From Elusimicrobiota bacterium (GTDB lineage Bacteria > Elusimicrobiota > UBA8919): a stretch of 64,000 nt of DNA. Below, piece by piece: positions 42,640 through 52,009 of this stretch; the first letter of the stretch is position 1; the number at the start of each line of letters is the position of its first letter. The notes below the pieces were generated by a model. It did no database searches and was not told the DNA's origin. It was given only the letters and a program-made list of their open reading frames with translations. The stretch is from positions 192,088 through 256,087 of the forward strand of contig JAQUMH010000002.1 of assembly GCA_028718185.1 (NCBI GenBank), given 5' to 3'. Made by a program: the position numbers and the translations under genes.

Positions 42640-43754
42640 AACAACCTTTTTATAATTTCTTTAGCTGAATTTATTGCAGATAATGGTTTACCAACCCGTA
42701 ACGCATTTGACCTCATTATATTCAATCTACCCCTTTCACGAAGTATCGATTCAATCCTAAATCCAATGTCATCTATTTTATTTACCCTTATACCTGCTCC
42801 GTGTTCCAAAAGATAGTCACTATTTCTTTCTTCCTGCCCCGGAGTAGGATTAACAACAATCATTGGCACGCCTTTTGCCAGTGCTTCAGAAGTAGTCAGT
42901 CCGCCGGGCTTTGAAACAAGCAAATCGGTTACGGAAAGAAGCTCGTCAACATTATTAACAAAACCTAAAACTTTAGTAGGTTTTGCATACTTTCCCGATT
43001 TAAGTTTATCCTCAAGCTGTTTGTTTCTACCTGTAACAATTATAATTTGTATAGGGAAATTTATTTTTTGTAACTGTTTTAATATACTTTCTACAGGTCC
43101 GGTACCAAAACCACCGCTCATTACTAATATCGTTTTTAATTTTTTTTGGAGTCCGATTTTTTTCATTAAAATATTTTTTGAGTTTTTTTGTGAAAATATT
43201 GGGTCTATAGGAATACCTACCGGTAAAATCTTTTTTGCAGAAATACCGTTTCTCTCAAGTTGAAATTTAGTATGTTCAGTCGCTGCTATGTACAAATCAG
43301 CATTTGGATATATCCAGAACATATGTGCTTCGTAGTCAGTCACAACACATACCCACGGAAAATCTATTTTATGTTTGGTCTTTCGACTGGACAAAATCTC
43401 AGCCGGTAAGAAATGTGTACATATAGCAATATCAGGCGGGTATTTCTTAATATATTTTACAAAGCGGATAGTGTTAATTTTATTAAAAAGGTGCTGTGCC
43501 TTTGCAGTTTTTTCAACCGCTTTTTTATCGTCCATTCTCCCATAAAGCAAACCCCAGAATTCAGGGACCTGATTAACTACATCAAGGTAAGAATTTGCAT
43601 AGAATTTTTTAAACCATGGATTAGTATAATCCAGGACATTGATAAGTTTAATATCCCATTCCGGATGCAGAGATATAAACGCTTTTCTCAGTGCATCCGC
43701 TGCCCGCAAATGCCCTGCACCGGCAGTCACTGTTAAAATATATACTTTTTTCAT
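42636..43754 (-). CDS. MGDG synthase-like glycosyltransferase (GT28)
   Basis: This 372-residue protein starts KVYILTVTAGAGHLRAADALRKAF, the N-terminal GT-B glycine loop of monogalactosyldiacylglycerol/diglucosyldiacylglycerol synthases. The acceptor region is LDYTNPWFKKFYANSYLDVVNQVPEFWGLLYG. VMSGGFGTGPVESIL and DLLVSKPGGLTTSEALAKGVPMIV are the UDP-sugar-binding motifs. It likely makes a glycolipid at the inner membrane. Translational coupling with the HAD gene suggests a joint step in lipid metabolism. Confidence 0.87.
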   Translation of the reverse strand: MKKVYILTVTAGAGHLRAADALRKAFISLHPEWDIKLINVLDYTNPWFKKFYANSYLDVVNQVPEFWGLLYGRMDDKKAVEKTAKAQHLFNKINTIRFVKYIKKYPPDIAICTHFLPAEILSSRKTKHKIDFPWVCVVTDYEAHMFWIYPNADLYIAATEHTKFQLERNGISAKKILPVGIPIDPIFSQKNSKNILMKKIGLQKKLKTILVMSGGFGTGPVESILKQLQKINFPIQIIIVTGRNKQLEDKLKSGKYAKPTKVLGFVNNVDELLSVTDLLVSKPGGLTTSEALAKGVPMIVVNPTPGQEERNSDYLLEHGAGIRVNKIDDIGFRIESILRERGRLNIMRSNALRVGKPLSAINSAKEIIKRLL

Positions 43755-43768
43755 AAAAGATTTTTTGG

Positions 43769-45745
43769 CTAAGAATTTTTTGGCAAAAGTTTAATTATAA
43801 CAACAAGCAAACCAATTACTACGATAATCATAACTATCCAGAAAACTATCCGCATTGCGCCTGATAATACCGGCAATTCCCACCAAGTACTTGGATTAAG
43901 TGCTTCTTCCTTATTCAATGTCGCGATTTTCTTGTCAGCGGAAAGAACTTCGTTTGCGACCAGGTCAATGTCATATTGAGGACTTGAAACGTCTTTGTTT
44001 CCATAATATAAATAAGTGTTGTTATTCGCTGTCGCTTTAAATAATAGTCTGGTAATTAGATAGTAGAACTGAATATTACTAATCGTCAATGGAGGATTAT
44101 CTCCATTTTGAATCACCAAAATAATTTTATTTGTAATTGGTTTGGTATTCAAGTTAATCGAAAAGGAAGTATTACTCTGATTTGGTATTCTTGTCCATAT
44201 TGCATTCCCTAAATACCGATTACTTTTTGCACCTCGCTCATCAAGTATTTCTTCATACAAAGAAATGTTCCTCTGGAATATAGATTCATTTACATTACAC
44301 GATAAATATGTTACAGGAATTGAATTTTTTGGAAGAGTTAACAACCAGCTACTTATTGGTAATTTTTTATCATTAGGTATGTTTGTTACATTAGGCTGAA
44401 GACTACGCAGTATGCTTGTTCGCTCTATAATAAACGGGATTTGTTTACCATCTCTTACTAATCTCAAGTCTTTCATTGAAGTGTCAGCATGAACTATAAC
44501 ATCAAAATCAAGTTCTAATTTCTGAATTCCTGATTCGGGAATATTCATTATCTTTCTAAATTGCCAATCGCTTACATCAATAGAAGTTCCTAATTCACTC
44601 AGTTCCGGTAATGTTTCAGGAGGTTTATATTTTGGATTTAAGACAATCTGACCTATTTTCACAGATGTGTATTTTGCTTTTTGTAGATATTCATTTAATT
44701 CAGAAATATCATATTTTGGAGCAGATATTAACTGATTACCGGTTAAAACATAGAATGTTCCGGTAGTTTTAGTTAAAAATCTAATAAATACCGGTTTCAC
44801 AAACACTGTCACTTTTTTTATACTTAATGGAGGACTATTGCCATTATTGATGACAAGTATAATTTCATTATTTTTTATCTGTGCTGAAACAAGAATACTT
44901 ATTTTTTCAAAAGAATTTTGACCGTCAACAGATACTCTGTAAATTGTTCCCTGCTCTATATATGATTCTTTGATTTCACCTTGCAAATATTCACGAGTTA
45001 AAACTGAGACTTGTCGCGTAAATAAACTATTGTCAGTATTTATCATTATTTTTGAAAGTCGCAAATTCTTTGCCGGTAATTTTATAACTATACGCGATTG
45101 ACTTGGGGTCTCACTTCTCTCAATAGCATCAATCTTAATTTCATCATCAGGATAAACCGATTCCTGGGAAACAGTACGAACCGATAAGCCGGTTATCGGA
45201 ATAGCATCTTTACGTTTATCATTCAAAATAACTTTTAAATATTTATAAGAACCCTTTGTAAACTCTATATGAATATTCTCCACGTTATAAGATTGCCTGA
45301 ATATTGGCTTATCTTTTGCTATACAATTCCATTCATTTTGGTCTGAAGAACTGAATACAGATACAGACTTTAAAAATCCGCTGGCTGGTGTTATAATAGC
45401 AATTGAATCGATTTGTTCAGATATACCGGTTTTTGAAATAAGTTCTGTACTATTCTCATTTACCGTAACTTTATAATCGCGTAATGGCTGTTCAGTCTCC
45501 TCTATTCTGGCTGGTATGCTAATAGAATAAGGGACCTCGCCTCCGACAGCATCATAAATTCTTATATCTTCAAGATTTTCTCTTGAAACATTTATAGTTT
45601 CAAATGGTATTTTTACCGATACTAATCCTATATTTTCAATGTTGATATTTTTGAAATATTGCCAATCAACCGGAACTTCAATCGCACCTCCATAAACAGT
45701 GAATCCGAAAAATATAAAAACAATACAAAATACTTTTTTAAACAT
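43769..45745 (-). CDS. DUF3999 family membrane-anchored protein
   Basis: This 658-residue protein has a signal peptide, a long extracytoplasmic beta-rich region (two similar halves, each starting with a DWQ(Y/F)(K/R)(N/K)I strand near residues 27 and 394) and one C-terminal membrane helix (about 630-650). DUF3999 proteins are of unknown function and are often found beside DUF2339, as here. It starts 8 nt before the end of the DUF2339 gene, with its AAGGAGG inside that gene. Confidence 0.85.
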   Translation of the reverse strand: MFKKVFCIVFIFFGFTVYGGAIEVPVDWQYFKNINIENIGLVSVKIPFETINVSRENLEDIRIYDAVGGEVPYSISIPARIEETEQPLRDYKVTVNENSTELISKTGISEQIDSIAIITPASGFLKSVSVFSSSDQNEWNCIAKDKPIFRQSYNVENIHIEFTKGSYKYLKVILNDKRKDAIPITGLSVRTVSQESVYPDDEIKIDAIERSETPSQSRIVIKLPAKNLRLSKIMINTDNSLFTRQVSVLTREYLQGEIKESYIEQGTIYRVSVDGQNSFEKISILVSAQIKNNEIILVINNGNSPPLSIKKVTVFVKPVFIRFLTKTTGTFYVLTGNQLISAPKYDISELNEYLQKAKYTSVKIGQIVLNPKYKPPETLPELSELGTSIDVSDWQFRKIMNIPESGIQKLELDFDVIVHADTSMKDLRLVRDGKQIPFIIERTSILRSLQPNVTNIPNDKKLPISSWLLTLPKNSIPVTYLSCNVNESIFQRNISLYEEILDERGAKSNRYLGNAIWTRIPNQSNTSFSINLNTKPITNKIILVIQNGDNPPLTISNIQFYYLITRLLFKATANNNTYLYYGNKDVSSPQYDIDLVANEVLSADKKIATLNKEEALNPSTWWELPVLSGAMRIVFWIVMIIVVIGLLVVIIKLLPKNS

Positions 45746-48700
45746 TTTTAGAATCCTCCTTTACTTTTGGTGAAAGATATCGCTGGTAAAGAAATGATAC
45801 AAGGGTAAGCGTGATTGCAAGACCAATAATCGAGCCTACTCTATACAACTGACCCAAACGCCAAAGGTCATGTAAAAATACTTTAATAATCGTAACCGAA
45901 AAAAGACCCAAACTGCCGATTCGTGCAGCCTGGTTTTTCTTATTGATACCAATAATAAGCATTACTAACGCAAAGATAGTCCAACCTAATGAATAAGTCA
46001 TATCTCTTGCCAAATCACCGGAGAACTGGAAAGTTATGGTACTACCCGTACTAAAATAATCTGCAATTTCAATATTTAATAACAAAAATGCAAGTATGGT
46101 TCCTAATGAATTTAAAACAGGTGTCATTTTATATTCCATTATCTGGTCACCTAATTTATAAATAAATCTCGCGCCAACAAATAGACATAAAGTAACAATA
46201 CCATAAGCATATAAATACCAATTGAAAATTTGCAATATTTCCCGTGGATGATATAAAAAAACAGATTTATTTAATGCTAATCTAACAAAAGCAATTATCA
46301 ATAATCCTACACCCCAGATTTTAAGACCCTGGTGCGGAATGCGTCGCAAAAGCCATAAAAGTGCTATCCCTTCCAAAGCCCAACCAATTGTTATCCATTG
46401 TTTTTCAAATTGTAAAGGGAAAATCAGTGTAATAAAAAATAGCGATACTCCTGCAAATAGAGCTAATTGTGACATACGGATAGGATTTTCTAAAGGAGTA
46501 TATTTTATTATATAAAATAAACATAAAAGTGACAGAACGGCGAATATGGCAGGTAATATTCCTATATATTCAGTTCCCATAGAAAGCGTGATAACTTTAT
46601 GTATTAGATAAAATTGGAGCGGACCAACAAATGCAGATACAGCCCACGGGATTATTCTATCGCTCATTTGTCTCATAAAGATGAAAGGAAAAGCTGTAAA
46701 AATACAGTAAAATGTAAAATACCATATCAAAGCAACTGTTGGATTCTGCGGATTAAAATACAAAGTATGCCATATATATTGAACCATTACAGTGCACAAC
46801 ATAGCAATTACACCTACAGATTCAGTATCACGATATCTTACTAACCCTAAAAGTAAAATAATAAGCAGAACAACTAAACCAAATATAGGAGAAGGATTAT
46901 ATATTTTAAGATGGGTTATCGCTATAGATACCAAAACAAACGGGAGAATTGCTGATAGCGAAGAGAGTTGAGCAATTTGCTCAGGTTTTATTTCCCATAA
47001 TGACTTATTTTCTTTTTCTTCCTGTTTAATTGGTTTCTTTCGGGCTATGTATAAACCCCATGCAAAAAAAGCAAGTATAAAAAATGTTACCAATACCAGC
47101 CACTCCGAAATATTGGATATATCCTGCAATTTAGAAGTCCAGATTCCGAGTGCAACCATTGTTAATATCAATACTATACCACTAACCCATGCTATTGCCA
47201 TAATCATAGCAGACATAACTGCAACTGCACTTATTAAAAAAACAAATGGCCATATGATTATTGAAGTCACCGGTTCTTTAATCAATGGGAACATTACAAG
47301 AATCAACATCAGTGACGGAAACAAATAACACCATTTAGGCATTGAAGTCGTTGGTCGTATTTTTTGTAAAACAATCGGTAAAAGAGAATGTAGTACTGCA
47401 AAAATTAAATAGAATGCTAAACCCCACGGTAAAAGCGTTAATGTAAGATATCTATTAGTCCAAACTAAAAGAATTATAAAAGAAAAAATACTGGCATAAA
47501 GATGTGTAGGACGAAAGTCATCACGGCAAACTGCAAGATAACTAATGCCTAACTGAAGCAAAAACAGAAAAGAAAGAACCAAACCGGGACGAGTTCCCAA
47601 TTCCTGAAAAGACAATAGATACATAGCAAATACCATGGATAATAACGGGACGAATGATGCCGGTAAATTTATCCATTTATCTTCTCTTCTAATTTTTTCG
47701 GATATTTTAAAAGCAATGATGAAAAGTGCTGAAAATAAAAGAAAAACTGTAATACCTGTGTTGACTTTGTAAGAATTGAAAAACTTTACAACCCATCCCG
47801 TTTCTATAATGAGAGTCCCTACAGCTGCCATGCTTACTAAAAATCCCCACCTTTTTTGCAAAGCAACTGCAATTAAACCGACATCAAGAATGGTAATATA
47901 AGTAAACAAACCTAAGGGTCTATCTATACCTGTAGATAGAAGCGGCGGAGTAAGAAAACCACCTATCATCCCTAATATTGCAACATATTGTGAATCTAAT
48001 CTAACCGCCAAAAGAAACGAAGTGATAGTAACTAAAATCATCAGTAAGAAAGACACACCTGAAGAAATAAAATGATAATAAGTGCAAGCCGCAAAAATAT
48101 CAGCATATAGAACTGCAACACCGCTGGCACATAAAGCCTGTACAGTTACAGAATATCCTTTCTTCCTAAGTAGTAACCCACTGACAATACAACATATTCC
48201 AAAAATGAAGCTTATCATAACCCGTACAAGCGGACTAATTAAATTATGTTCTATTGAATATTTTACAAAAAATGATATACCAAGAAAAAAAGCAAAACCT
48301 CCAAGCCATGCAAACAATTTTATACCCATGAATTTTTCCCAATCTATCTTTGGGATAGATAATGATTGAACAGCAGTTTCAGGATGAATTATTGGGATAT
48401 CTTCTTTTTCTTCAAGAGGAGTGTTTGTCGGAGTACCACAGTTCATACAATGAAGTGCATCTACACTATTCATGCTTCCGCATTTTAGACATGGGATACT
48501 TTCTGTTTCAGTATTTAATCCTATGGATCCTTCCGGAATAGCGATATAATCAGGTATGGCTACTTTTTCTTCCCCATCCATGAACGGTTTATTTACATCC
48601 TGAGGGTTGAGTTTATTCCATAATAAAATAACCGTACTACGTAATTCTTTAATATTTTTTTCTAATAATTCAATTTTAGTTAAAGCCTCGCGGGCATTTG

Positions 48701-48770
48701 TTGAAGAAGTACTTATAGTAATAATAAGCCAAATTATAACACCTATAACTATTATAATTATTAATGGCAT
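45738..48770 (-). CDS. DUF2339 family large multi-pass membrane protein with zinc ribbon
   Basis: This 1010-residue protein has an N-terminal helix, a short coiled segment, a zinc ribbon (CLKCGSMNSVDALHCMNCG, about 93-111) and then more than twenty hydrophobic helices beginning WEKFMGIKLFAWLGGFAFFLGISFFVKYSIEHNLI, the DUF2339 signature. The function is unknown. It is the first gene of the pair with DUF3999, with a good GGAAGGAGG site. The conserved pairing suggests they form an envelope complex. Confidence 0.88.
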   Translation of the reverse strand: MPLIIIIVIGVIIWLIITISTSSTNAREALTKIELLEKNIKELRSTVILLWNKLNPQDVNKPFMDGEEKVAIPDYIAIPEGSIGLNTETESIPCLKCGSMNSVDALHCMNCGTPTNTPLEEKEDIPIIHPETAVQSLSIPKIDWEKFMGIKLFAWLGGFAFFLGISFFVKYSIEHNLISPLVRVMISFIFGICCIVSGLLLRKKGYSVTVQALCASGVAVLYADIFAACTYYHFISSGVSFLLMILVTITSFLLAVRLDSQYVAILGMIGGFLTPPLLSTGIDRPLGLFTYITILDVGLIAVALQKRWGFLVSMAAVGTLIIETGWVVKFFNSYKVNTGITVFLLFSALFIIAFKISEKIRREDKWINLPASFVPLLSMVFAMYLLSFQELGTRPGLVLSFLFLLQLGISYLAVCRDDFRPTHLYASIFSFIILLVWTNRYLTLTLLPWGLAFYLIFAVLHSLLPIVLQKIRPTTSMPKWCYLFPSLMLILVMFPLIKEPVTSIIIWPFVFLISAVAVMSAMIMAIAWVSGIVLILTMVALGIWTSKLQDISNISEWLVLVTFFILAFFAWGLYIARKKPIKQEEKENKSLWEIKPEQIAQLSSLSAILPFVLVSIAITHLKIYNPSPIFGLVVLLIILLLGLVRYRDTESVGVIAMLCTVMVQYIWHTLYFNPQNPTVALIWYFTFYCIFTAFPFIFMRQMSDRIIPWAVSAFVGPLQFYLIHKVITLSMGTEYIGILPAIFAVLSLLCLFYIIKYTPLENPIRMSQLALFAGVSLFFITLIFPLQFEKQWITIGWALEGIALLWLLRRIPHQGLKIWGVGLLIIAFVRLALNKSVFLYHPREILQIFNWYLYAYGIVTLCLFVGARFIYKLGDQIMEYKMTPVLNSLGTILAFLLLNIEIADYFSTGSTITFQFSGDLARDMTYSLGWTIFALVMLIIGINKKNQAARIGSLGLFSVTIIKVFLHDLWRLGQLYRVGSIIGLAITLTLVSFLYQRYLSPKVKEDSKNV

Positions 48771-48859
48771 ATATCCTCCTTCCTAAAAAATCATTCTATA
48801 CTTAATTGAAATGTGAAAATAAACTTACACTGTCACAACCAGAACCGTCCCCGTTTATG

Positions 48860-49435
48860 TCAAACAGGTCTTCTTGTTGCTTTTTCGTAATCTATTTGTT
48901 CTATTCTTCCTAAATTATGTTTTGCCTGGTCATATTTAGTACGCAAATAACCGGTCATGTCAAATTCAATTAACTCTGCCATAATATCATTGATAATTTT
49001 TTTCATTTTGGGTACTTCGTCCAAATTACCGGCAGCAGCTTCGTTAACAGCCCTGCGTACCAGTTCGCCGGTTAAATCACAAAGTCCTCCCAGATAAGAA
49101 CCATAGTTTAAATTAATTTCCTTAATCCTGTCTATTTTCTTATTCACCATAACAAAATAAAACATTTTCGCTTCCACGTACTCTTCAACAGCAGCCCTGT
49201 AACTGCCTTCTTCTGAAATCCGTTCAAAACCGAATTTCTTTTCCAGTTGCCGCAGAACCTGTTCTATCTCAAGAAGTTTCTTTTTTGCTTCGCCGGTTTC
49301 CCCGCGATGCAGGGTAAAAATTATTCTCTTGGCATTATGTAGCGTATCATTAGATATGCCGATAATTTGCATTCTTTCATTTGACGCCTTCCGGTGGTCT
49401 TCTTTTAATTTCTGAAAAAATTTTTCATTAATCAT
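48860..49435 (-). CDS. Translin/TRAX-like protein
   Basis: This 191-residue all-helical protein matches the translin family: YRAAVEEYVEAKMFYFVM, YGSYLGGLCDLTGELVRRAVN and LIEFDMTGYLRTKYDQAKHNLGR. The residues that correspond to the TRAX RNase triad (Glu, Glu, Asp) appear to be Glu85, Glu88 and Asp159. Translin/TRAX octamers bind and cut small RNAs in eukaryotes, and homologues occur in archaea and some candidate phyla. The cellular role here is unknown. GGAGG lies about 10 nt upstream. The gene stands alone. Confidence 0.85.
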   Translation of the reverse strand: MINEKFFQKLKEDHRKASNERMQIIGISNDTLHNAKRIIFTLHRGETGEAKKKLLEIEQVLRQLEKKFGFERISEEGSYRAAVEEYVEAKMFYFVMVNKKIDRIKEINLNYGSYLGGLCDLTGELVRRAVNEAAAGNLDEVPKMKKIINDIMAELIEFDMTGYLRTKYDQAKHNLGRIEQIDYEKATRRPV

Positions 49436-49541
49436 ATTTAGTTTCCCTCCAAAACATTACTGTAACAATCACCCTTGGCAACTATGTATCATAAGTGAAC
49501 CATTTAAACTCCATTGTCCCCTTCTCCCTCTTTATTATCAT

Positions 49542-50084
49542 TTATTGATATTTTTTTGTAAAAATAAAATATCTAATTTCTAGTCCAAGTATTAATGAAA
49601 ACAAAAATGTCTGAAGTACACGCCCATATCTCGCAATTTCATATTCATAACCATATTCAGATATTTGTATAGGCAATTTTACTGTATAAATTAGAACTTG
49701 TAGTAACAATAAAACTAAACAACAAAAAGTAATTAACTTATATCCTGAACCACTAAGATACCATAACCTTTTGTATATTCCTAATCCTGATAGTTCACTA
49801 AAATGCTTATCGTGTTTTTGTCTTATTTTTGTTATTTTAATTACAGTCCCTTTTAAGTCGTTTCTAGTAAGGAACAAAGATATTGTTACTCCAACTAAAA
49901 TATCAATTAAAACCAAAAATATAAAATGATACGAATTAACTATTAAACAATTAACAGAAAAACTTATTACGATTTCAAATATTAATATTACTAAAATACT
50001 TATTATAAAAAATAGAGAATATTTTGGTTTTGTTAAAACAGTAGGCAAATCTTGTTTATCTATATCATATCCATAGATATTCAT
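49542..50084 (-). CDS. Four-helix membrane protein of unknown function
   Basis: This 180-residue protein has hydrophobic helices at about 27-47, 52-72, 113-132 and 150-172. It has a soluble loop (about 75-110) rich in charged residues (KITKIRQKHDKHFSEL). There are no recognised motifs. Base composition is more AT-rich than most neighbours and there is no strong ribosome site, so it could be recently acquired. The next gap (50085-50297) has no gene. Confidence 0.55.
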   Translation of the reverse strand: MNIYGYDIDKQDLPTVLTKPKYSLFFIISILVILIFEIVISFSVNCLIVNSYHFIFLVLIDILVGVTISLFLTRNDLKGTVIKITKIRQKHDKHFSELSGLGIYKRLWYLSGSGYKLITFCCLVLLLLQVLIYTVKLPIQISEYGYEYEIARYGRVLQTFLFSLILGLEIRYFIFTKKYQ

Positions 50085-50297
50085 AATATTCTATAGCCTT
50101 TAGAAACCAGTTGAACCGTCTAATAGTTTTAATACTCAAGACTTGAGAAGATAAGCTGGCAAAAATAAAAAGTAAAGGGGTCAGGCCTTGAATTGTGAAT
50201 TACCCACTCTTTTTTATTTACTATTTCGCTTATTGTCATAATTGTATTAAATAACACAATCAAACTTATTGCATAAAAACCAGAACCGTCCCTGATT

Positions 50298-51842
50298 TTA
50301 CAAAACTGTGTCTCTTGGATTTGAAAGTTTTTTTGGATAATCTATGTTGTAATGTAGACCACGTGATTCTTTGCGGGCAATTGCTGACTTTATTATGAGT
50401 TCTGAAACTATTGCTATGTTTCTTAGTTCAATTAAATCCTGAGTGATGATAAAATCCCAATAGTATTGGTTTATTTCCTTTTTTAGGTTCTCTATTCTGG
50501 CAAGTGCACGTTCTAACCGCTTGTTTGAACGAACGATGCCGACATAGTTCCACATAAGCCGTCTTATTTCATCCCAGTTATGAGAAATAACTATCGCTTC
50601 ATCCGAATGTGTGGCATGCCCTATTTTCCACGGTTCTACTTTCGGAAAATTATGATTGTTTTTTCCCACACAGCTTTCTTCAATAATTTTTTTTGCTGCT
50701 TGATAAGAAAAAACTATTCCTTCTAAAAGCGAGTTTGAGGCAAGACGGTTTGCACCGTGCAATCCCGTGCAGGCGACTTCACCTATAGCATATAGTCCGG
50801 GGATATTCGTTCTTCCATGAATATCTGTTACAATTCCGCCACACATGTAATGAGCTGCCGGGACAACAGGTATAGGTCTTTTTGTAATATCAATGCCGAA
50901 AGAAAGACACTTTTTATAAATACTAGGAAATCTTTTTCTGATAAAATTAGCAGGTTTGAAAGAAATATCCAAATAGGCGCAGTCAGCACCGGATTTTTTT
51001 AATTCGGAGTCAATTGACCTTGCAACTATATCACGTAGAGCAAGCTCTTTTTTGGCATGATACTTCTCCATAAAGCGGTTGCCTTTTGAATCAATCAAAA
51101 TGGCACCTTCACCACGGAGTGCCTCGGATATCAGGAAAGATTTTGCTTCAGGATGATAAAGACAGGTAGGGTGGAACTGCATGAATTCAAGGTTTGACAC
51201 TTTACATCCGATACGATAAGCCATAGCAATACCGTCACCGGTAGCGACATCAGGATTAGAGGTATAAAGATAAACTTTGCCTGTACCGCCTGTCGCTAAA
51301 ATTGTCGTTCTCGCTAAAAACGTTTCAACTTTACCTTTGTTCTTATTTAAAATATATGCACCCCAGCATTTGTTGTTTTTTTTGATTAAATTAACTGCTG
51401 CATAATTCTCAAATATTTTTATGTTTTTTCCTTTTTTAACTTTATTAACAATTGCTGTTTCAATTACTTTTCCCGTGTTATCACCGGAATGTAAAACCCT
51501 CCTTCTTGAATGCCCACCTTCCAGCCCGGTATCTTTATCAAATTTTACACCCCACTTTCTTAATTCTTCAACGCGGTCCGGTGCTTGTTTTACAACTAAT
51601 TCAACAACTTTTTCATTACAAAGCCCGTCACCAGAAGAAAGTGTATCATCTATATGTTTTTGAAAAGAATCATTTTTTTGGCAGACAGAAGCAATTCCGC
51701 CCTGTGCTTCAATTGTATTTGACTCAAATATAAGTCTTTTTGTAACAATAAATACTGAGCCGTATTTTGAAAGCCGGAGCGCAAGTGAAAGTCCGGCGAT
51801 TCCCGAACCAATAATTAGAAAATCTGATTTATGTTCCGTCAT
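50298..51842 (-). CDS. nadB: L-aspartate oxidase
   Basis: NadB oxidises aspartate to iminoaspartate with FAD, the first step of de novo NAD synthesis; NadA (60590) takes the next. The Rossmann FAD loop FLIIGSGIAGLSLALRL is at the N-terminus. EAQGGIASV, GGHSRRRVLH and HPTCLY are typical of fumarate-reductase-like flavoproteins. GEVACTGLHGANRLASNSLLEG is the C-terminal FAD motif. Length 514 is normal. There is no Shine-Dalgarno sequence; a TATAAT (51850-51855) lies 7 nt upstream. Confidence 0.96.
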   Translation of the reverse strand: MTEHKSDFLIIGSGIAGLSLALRLSKYGSVFIVTKRLIFESNTIEAQGGIASVCQKNDSFQKHIDDTLSSGDGLCNEKVVELVVKQAPDRVEELRKWGVKFDKDTGLEGGHSRRRVLHSGDNTGKVIETAIVNKVKKGKNIKIFENYAAVNLIKKNNKCWGAYILNKNKGKVETFLARTTILATGGTGKVYLYTSNPDVATGDGIAMAYRIGCKVSNLEFMQFHPTCLYHPEAKSFLISEALRGEGAILIDSKGNRFMEKYHAKKELALRDIVARSIDSELKKSGADCAYLDISFKPANFIRKRFPSIYKKCLSFGIDITKRPIPVVPAAHYMCGGIVTDIHGRTNIPGLYAIGEVACTGLHGANRLASNSLLEGIVFSYQAAKKIIEESCVGKNNHNFPKVEPWKIGHATHSDEAIVISHNWDEIRRLMWNYVGIVRSNKRLERALARIENLKKEINQYYWDFIITQDLIELRNIAIVSELIIKSAIARKESRGLHYNIDYPKKLSNPRDTVL

Positions 51843-51896
51843 AGTTTTGATTATATAAAATTAGTGAAGGAAAAACAAGGTAAGAAGATAGAAAAC

Positions 51897-51930
51897 AAGT
51901 TAGGCACGCCAAGGGCGTGCTACTACAATT
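51897..51930 (-). repeat. REP-like singlet: GTAG plus hairpin
   Basis: On the minus strand GTAG (51923-51926) precedes a GCACGCC/GGCGTGC hairpin (51904-51920) and ends in gcctaact, the same tail as the REPIN copies. Confidence 0.65.
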
Positions 51931-51953
51931 GTGACACAGCCTAAGGCGGACGT

Positions 51954-51987
51954 AAAAAAACATAATGTTATGACATTATGTTTTTTT
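51954..51987. terminator. Bidirectional intrinsic terminator
   Basis: CATAATG (51961-51967) pairs with CATTATG (51974-51980), flanked by seven A on one side and seven T on the other. It closes the carbohydrate operon, 23 nt after the alcohol dehydrogenase stop. Confidence 0.9.
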
Positions 51988-52009
51988 GCCTGCGGATTTC
52001 CTGCTATAT

